From DATDOO01 sp035293245 (lineage in GTDB: Bacteria; Pseudomonadota; Gammaproteobacteria; Methylococcales; Methylococcaceae): DNA of 19,174 nucleotides. The stretch spans positions 1 through 19,174 of the forward strand of contig DATDOO010000108.1 of NCBI GenBank assembly GCA_035293245.1. Direction: 5' to 3'. The position numbers and the translations under genes were made by a program. Position 1 is the first letter of the stretch. Every line of letters begins with the position of its first letter. This document shows positions 15,249-19,174 of the stretch, in pieces. The notes beneath the pieces were generated by a model that did not search any database, was not told the origin of the DNA, and saw nothing but the letters and a program-made list of their open reading frames with translations.

Positions 15249-15285
15249 TCCCCTCACCCCAACCCTCTCCCAGTGGGAGAGGGAA
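15249..15285. repeat. REP-like palindromic repeat (CCCTCTCCC type)
   Basis: CCCTCTCCCA (15263-15272) and TGGGAGAGGG (15274-15283) pair perfectly around a single base, preceded by CCCCTCACCCCAA. This composition is common as a dispersed extragenic repeat in GC-rich Proteobacteria. It lies 43 bases before the carA start. Confidence 0.6.
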
Positions 15286-15325
15286 AACAAGGTTGCTGCA
15301 GCTTTCAGATCGGAGTGGCGCAAAT

Positions 15326-16480
15326 TTGAACAAACCCGCGTTGTTGGTTCTGGAGGACGGCTCCGTGTTTCGTGGCGTGTCCATCGGTGCGCCCACCTGT
15401 TCCACCGGCGAGGTGGTATTCAACACCGCCTTGACCGGCTACCAGGAAATCCTCAGCGATCCGTCCTACGCGCGGCAGATCGTCACCCTCACCTATCCCC
15501 ATATCGGCAACGTGGGGGTCAACGCCGAGGACGACGAAGCGGCTTTGATACACGCATCGGGGCTGGTGGTGCGCGACGTGCCGTTGCGGCACAGCAACTG
15601 GCGCGCGGAAGAAACGCTGAGCGATTATCTGCTCCGCCACGGCAAGCCTGGCATCGCCGGCATCGACACCCGCAAGCTCACCCGCCTGTTGCGCGAGAAA
15701 GGCGCCCAGCGCGGCTGCCTGATGGCGACCGACACCTTGGATACTGATGCCGCCCTGAACATGGCTCGCGAATTCCCCGGCCTAGCCGGCATGGACCTGG
15801 CGAAAGTCGTGTCCGTAAGCCAGCCTTACGACTGGCGGGAAGGCTCCTGGCGGCTGGATGGCGGGCATCAGGCCGTGGAACACACCCCCTTCCGCGTCGT
15901 CGCCTACGATTTCGGCGTCAAGCGCAACATCCTGCGCCTGTTGGCCGACCGCGGTTGCCGCGTTACCGTGGTGCCGGCGCAAACCCCCGCCAAGGACGCG
16001 CTGGCGCTCAAGCCGGACGGCATTTTCCTCTCCAACGGCCCCGGCGACCCGGAGCCTTGCGATTACGCCATCGCCGCCATCCGGGAATTCCTGGAGCGGA
16101 AAATCCCCACCTTCGGCATCTGCCTCGGCCACCAGTTGCTGGGCCTGGCCAGCGGAGCAAAGACCGCGAAGATGAAATTCGGCCATCACGGCGCCAACCA
16201 TCCGGTGCAGGAACTGGCCAGCGGAAGGGTGTTCATCACCAGCCAGAACCACGGCTTCGCCGTCGATGAGGCCACCTTGCCGCCCAACCTGAAAACCACC
16301 CACCGTTCCCTGTTCGACGGCAGCCTGCAAGGCGTGGAGCGCACCGACTGTTCGGCGTTCAGCTTCCAGGGCCATCCGGAAGCCAGCCCCGGCCCGCACG
16401 ACATCGGCGGGTTATTCGACCGTTTTATCGGGATGATGAGGGGCCAGGGGTCTGGGGCCAGGGACCAGGGAAAGACATGA
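15326..16480 (+). CDS. carA: Carbamoyl-phosphate synthase small (glutamine amidotransferase) subunit
   Basis: This 384-residue glutaminase subunit hydrolyses glutamine and passes ammonia to CarB for carbamoyl phosphate, the precursor of pyrimidines and arginine. The start is TTG 15326, in frame with the conserved LVLEDGSVFRG and preceded by GGAG at 10 bases; no in-frame ATG exists nearby. The CPSase small-subunit domain spans about 5-135. The class I amidotransferase domain spans about 190-370: nucleophile Cys266 in FGICLGHQLLG, and His350/Glu352 in QGHPEASPGPHD. Family proteins end soon after LFDRFIxxM. Here 12 or so more residues (GQGSGARDQGKT) are encoded by the left repeat of the inserted four-helix unit. 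The stop overlaps the next start as ATGA. The leader contains three strong hairpins. Confidence 0.96.
   Translation: MNKPALLVLEDGSVFRGVSIGAPTCSTGEVVFNTALTGYQEILSDPSYARQIVTLTYPHIGNVGVNAEDDEAALIHASGLVVRDVPLRHSNWRAEETLSDYLLRHGKPGIAGIDTRKLTRLLREKGAQRGCLMATDTLDTDAALNMAREFPGLAGMDLAKVVSVSQPYDWREGSWRLDGGHQAVEHTPFRVVAYDFGVKRNILRLLADRGCRVTVVPAQTPAKDALALKPDGIFLSNGPGDPEPCDYAIAAIREFLERKIPTFGICLGHQLLGLASGAKTAKMKFGHHGANHPVQELASGRVFITSQNHGFAVDEATLPPNLKTTHRSLFDGSLQGVERTDCSAFSFQGHPEASPGPHDIGGLFDRFIGMMRGQGSGARDQGKT
16439..16470. repeat. Left 32-bp inverted repeat of the four-helix-bundle unit
   Basis: This GC-rich run, made of AGGGGCC/AGGGG blocks, is matched at 29 of 32 positions by the reverse complement of 16856-16887 (mismatches at positions 7, 15 and 21). 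It overlaps the carA 3' end and encodes its tail. Confidence 0.85.
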
Positions 16481-16875
16481 ATGTCAGGAGTTACCGGGAC
16501 TTGAAAGTTTGGCAATCGGCAATGCAGTTGACGGAACGGGTCTATCGGATGACGGACGGCTTCCCCGCGCGGGAAACGTATGGCTTGACCAGCCAGGTTC
16601 GCCGGGCGGCGGTTTCCGTGCCTTCCAACATCGCGGAAGGCCACGCGCGGGATTCCACAAAGGAATATTTGCGTTTTCTCTCGGTGGCCCAAGGTTCCCT
16701 TGCGGAACTGGAAACGCAAGTCGAGTTATCCAAACGTCTGGGGTTTGCCACGGAAATGGACACGATGGATGTATTGAACAATTCAGCCGAAATAGGCCGC
16801 ATGCTGGCGGGCCTGCAAAAATCGCTGACGGAAAAACTGGCCCCTGGCTCCTCACCCCTGGTCCCTAGCCCCTGA
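16477..16875 (+). CDS. Four-helix-bundle protein, 23S rRNA intervening-sequence (S23/Avd-like) family
   Basis: This 132-residue protein shows the family pattern: YRDLKVWQSAMQLTERVYRMT (helix 1), FPxxETYGLTSQVRRAAVSVPSNIAEGHAR (helix 2 core, about 29-58), STKEYLRFLSVAQGSLAELETQVELSKRLGF (helix 3, about 60-90), and a fourth helix at about 98-120. Homologues were first seen inside intervening sequences of bacterial 23S rRNA genes; relatives serve as Avd accessory proteins of diversity-generating retroelements. Their molecular role is largely unknown; nucleic-acid binding is suspected. The start ATG overlaps the carA stop (ATGA), so it would be translated by coupling. The last 12 residues (PGSSPLVPSP end) are encoded by the right inverted repeat and are not part of the fold. 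No 23S rRNA or reverse transcriptase is nearby. Confidence 0.88.
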   Translation: MNVRSYRDLKVWQSAMQLTERVYRMTDGFPARETYGLTSQVRRAAVSVPSNIAEGHARDSTKEYLRFLSVAQGSLAELETQVELSKRLGFATEMDTMDVLNNSAEIGRMLAGLQKSLTEKLAPGSSPLVPSP

Positions 16876-16887
16876 CCCCTCGCCCCT
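16856..16887. repeat. Right 32-bp inverted repeat of the four-helix-bundle unit
   Basis: It is the reverse-complement partner of 16439-16470 with 29 of 32 identities. It contains the four-helix gene stop (TGA 16873-16875) and ends 5 bases before the carB ATG. It leaves no room for a Shine-Dalgarno sequence for carB. Confidence 0.85.
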
Positions 16888-16892
16888 AAAAA

Positions 16893-19174
<2,282 letters not shown>

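Larger units (their letters stand above)
16439..16887 (+). mobile_element. Compact unit with inverted repeats carrying a four-helix-bundle gene, inserted between carA and carB
   Basis: The unit is about 449 bp. Its ends are near-identical 32-bp inverted repeats at 16439-16470 and 16856-16887, and its interior is almost entirely one open frame. It separates carA and carB, which are normally adjacent, so insertion in an ancestor is the simplest reading. No transposase is encoded, so any movement would need outside help. No target-site duplication was found on inspection. Whether it is a mobile element or only a gene with GC-rich flanking repeats is an inference. Confidence 0.5.

Noticed and set aside
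14951..15325. Upstream extension of the carA frame to ATG 14951
   Set aside because: It would run through the deiminase 5' end and the three leader hairpins, and shows no family similarity before residue LVLEDG; TTG 15326 has a ribosome site.
16439..16887. CRISPR or tandem-repeat array suggested by the repeated AGGGG blocks
   Set aside because: The blocks are irregular, occur only at the two ends and are inverted relative to each other; there are no spacers.

Overview
The window is about 19 kb of GC-rich bacterial chromosome, densely packed and mostly housekeeping. GyrA, CarA/CarB, RhlE, MobB/MoeA and a LapB/LapC/LapE-type secretion system point to a proteobacterium. A gammaproteobacterium of the methanotroph or purple-sulfur type is plausible, but the sequence does not fix the lineage. 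No rRNA, tRNA or CRISPR array was seen.

Left edge (1-590): a minus-strand transposase-like N-terminus runs off the window. Facing it is a GlcG/HbpS-family gene whose 5' end is damaged by a one-base frameshift in an A6 run. A two-way hairpin terminator follows. Positions 590-3594 hold rhlE (minus), a 43-codon putative membrane protein (minus), a YgjP-type metallopeptidase (plus) and a small conserved acidic protein (minus).

Type I secretion locus (3711-9486): an ABC exporter with a degenerate C39-like domain, an HlyD-family adaptor, a LuxR/NarL-type regulator with an atypical receiver, and a TolC-family outer-membrane channel. The channel gene has its own TTGACA-type promoter overlapping a 13-bp palindrome, and a strong intrinsic terminator closes the locus. 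The parts match the LapBCE machinery that exports giant RTX adhesins, but no adhesin gene lies in the window.

Molybdenum cofactor and gyrase (9610-14011): mobB and moeA overlap by ATGA, followed by gyrA with its own -10 box. gyrA converges with an agmatine/peptidylarginine-deiminase-type gene, with 2 bases between the stops.

Pyrimidine/arginine operon (15326-right edge): carA starts with TTG behind a leader containing three consecutive perfect or near-perfect hairpins. carA and carB are separated by a compact unit of about 449 bp. It has near-identical 32-bp inverted repeats (29/32) at its ends and encodes a four-helix-bundle protein of the 23S rRNA intervening-sequence (S23/Avd-like) family. 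The repeats themselves encode the last residues of CarA and of the four-helix protein, and the right repeat ends 5 bases before the carB start. This unit is the most unusual structure in the window.
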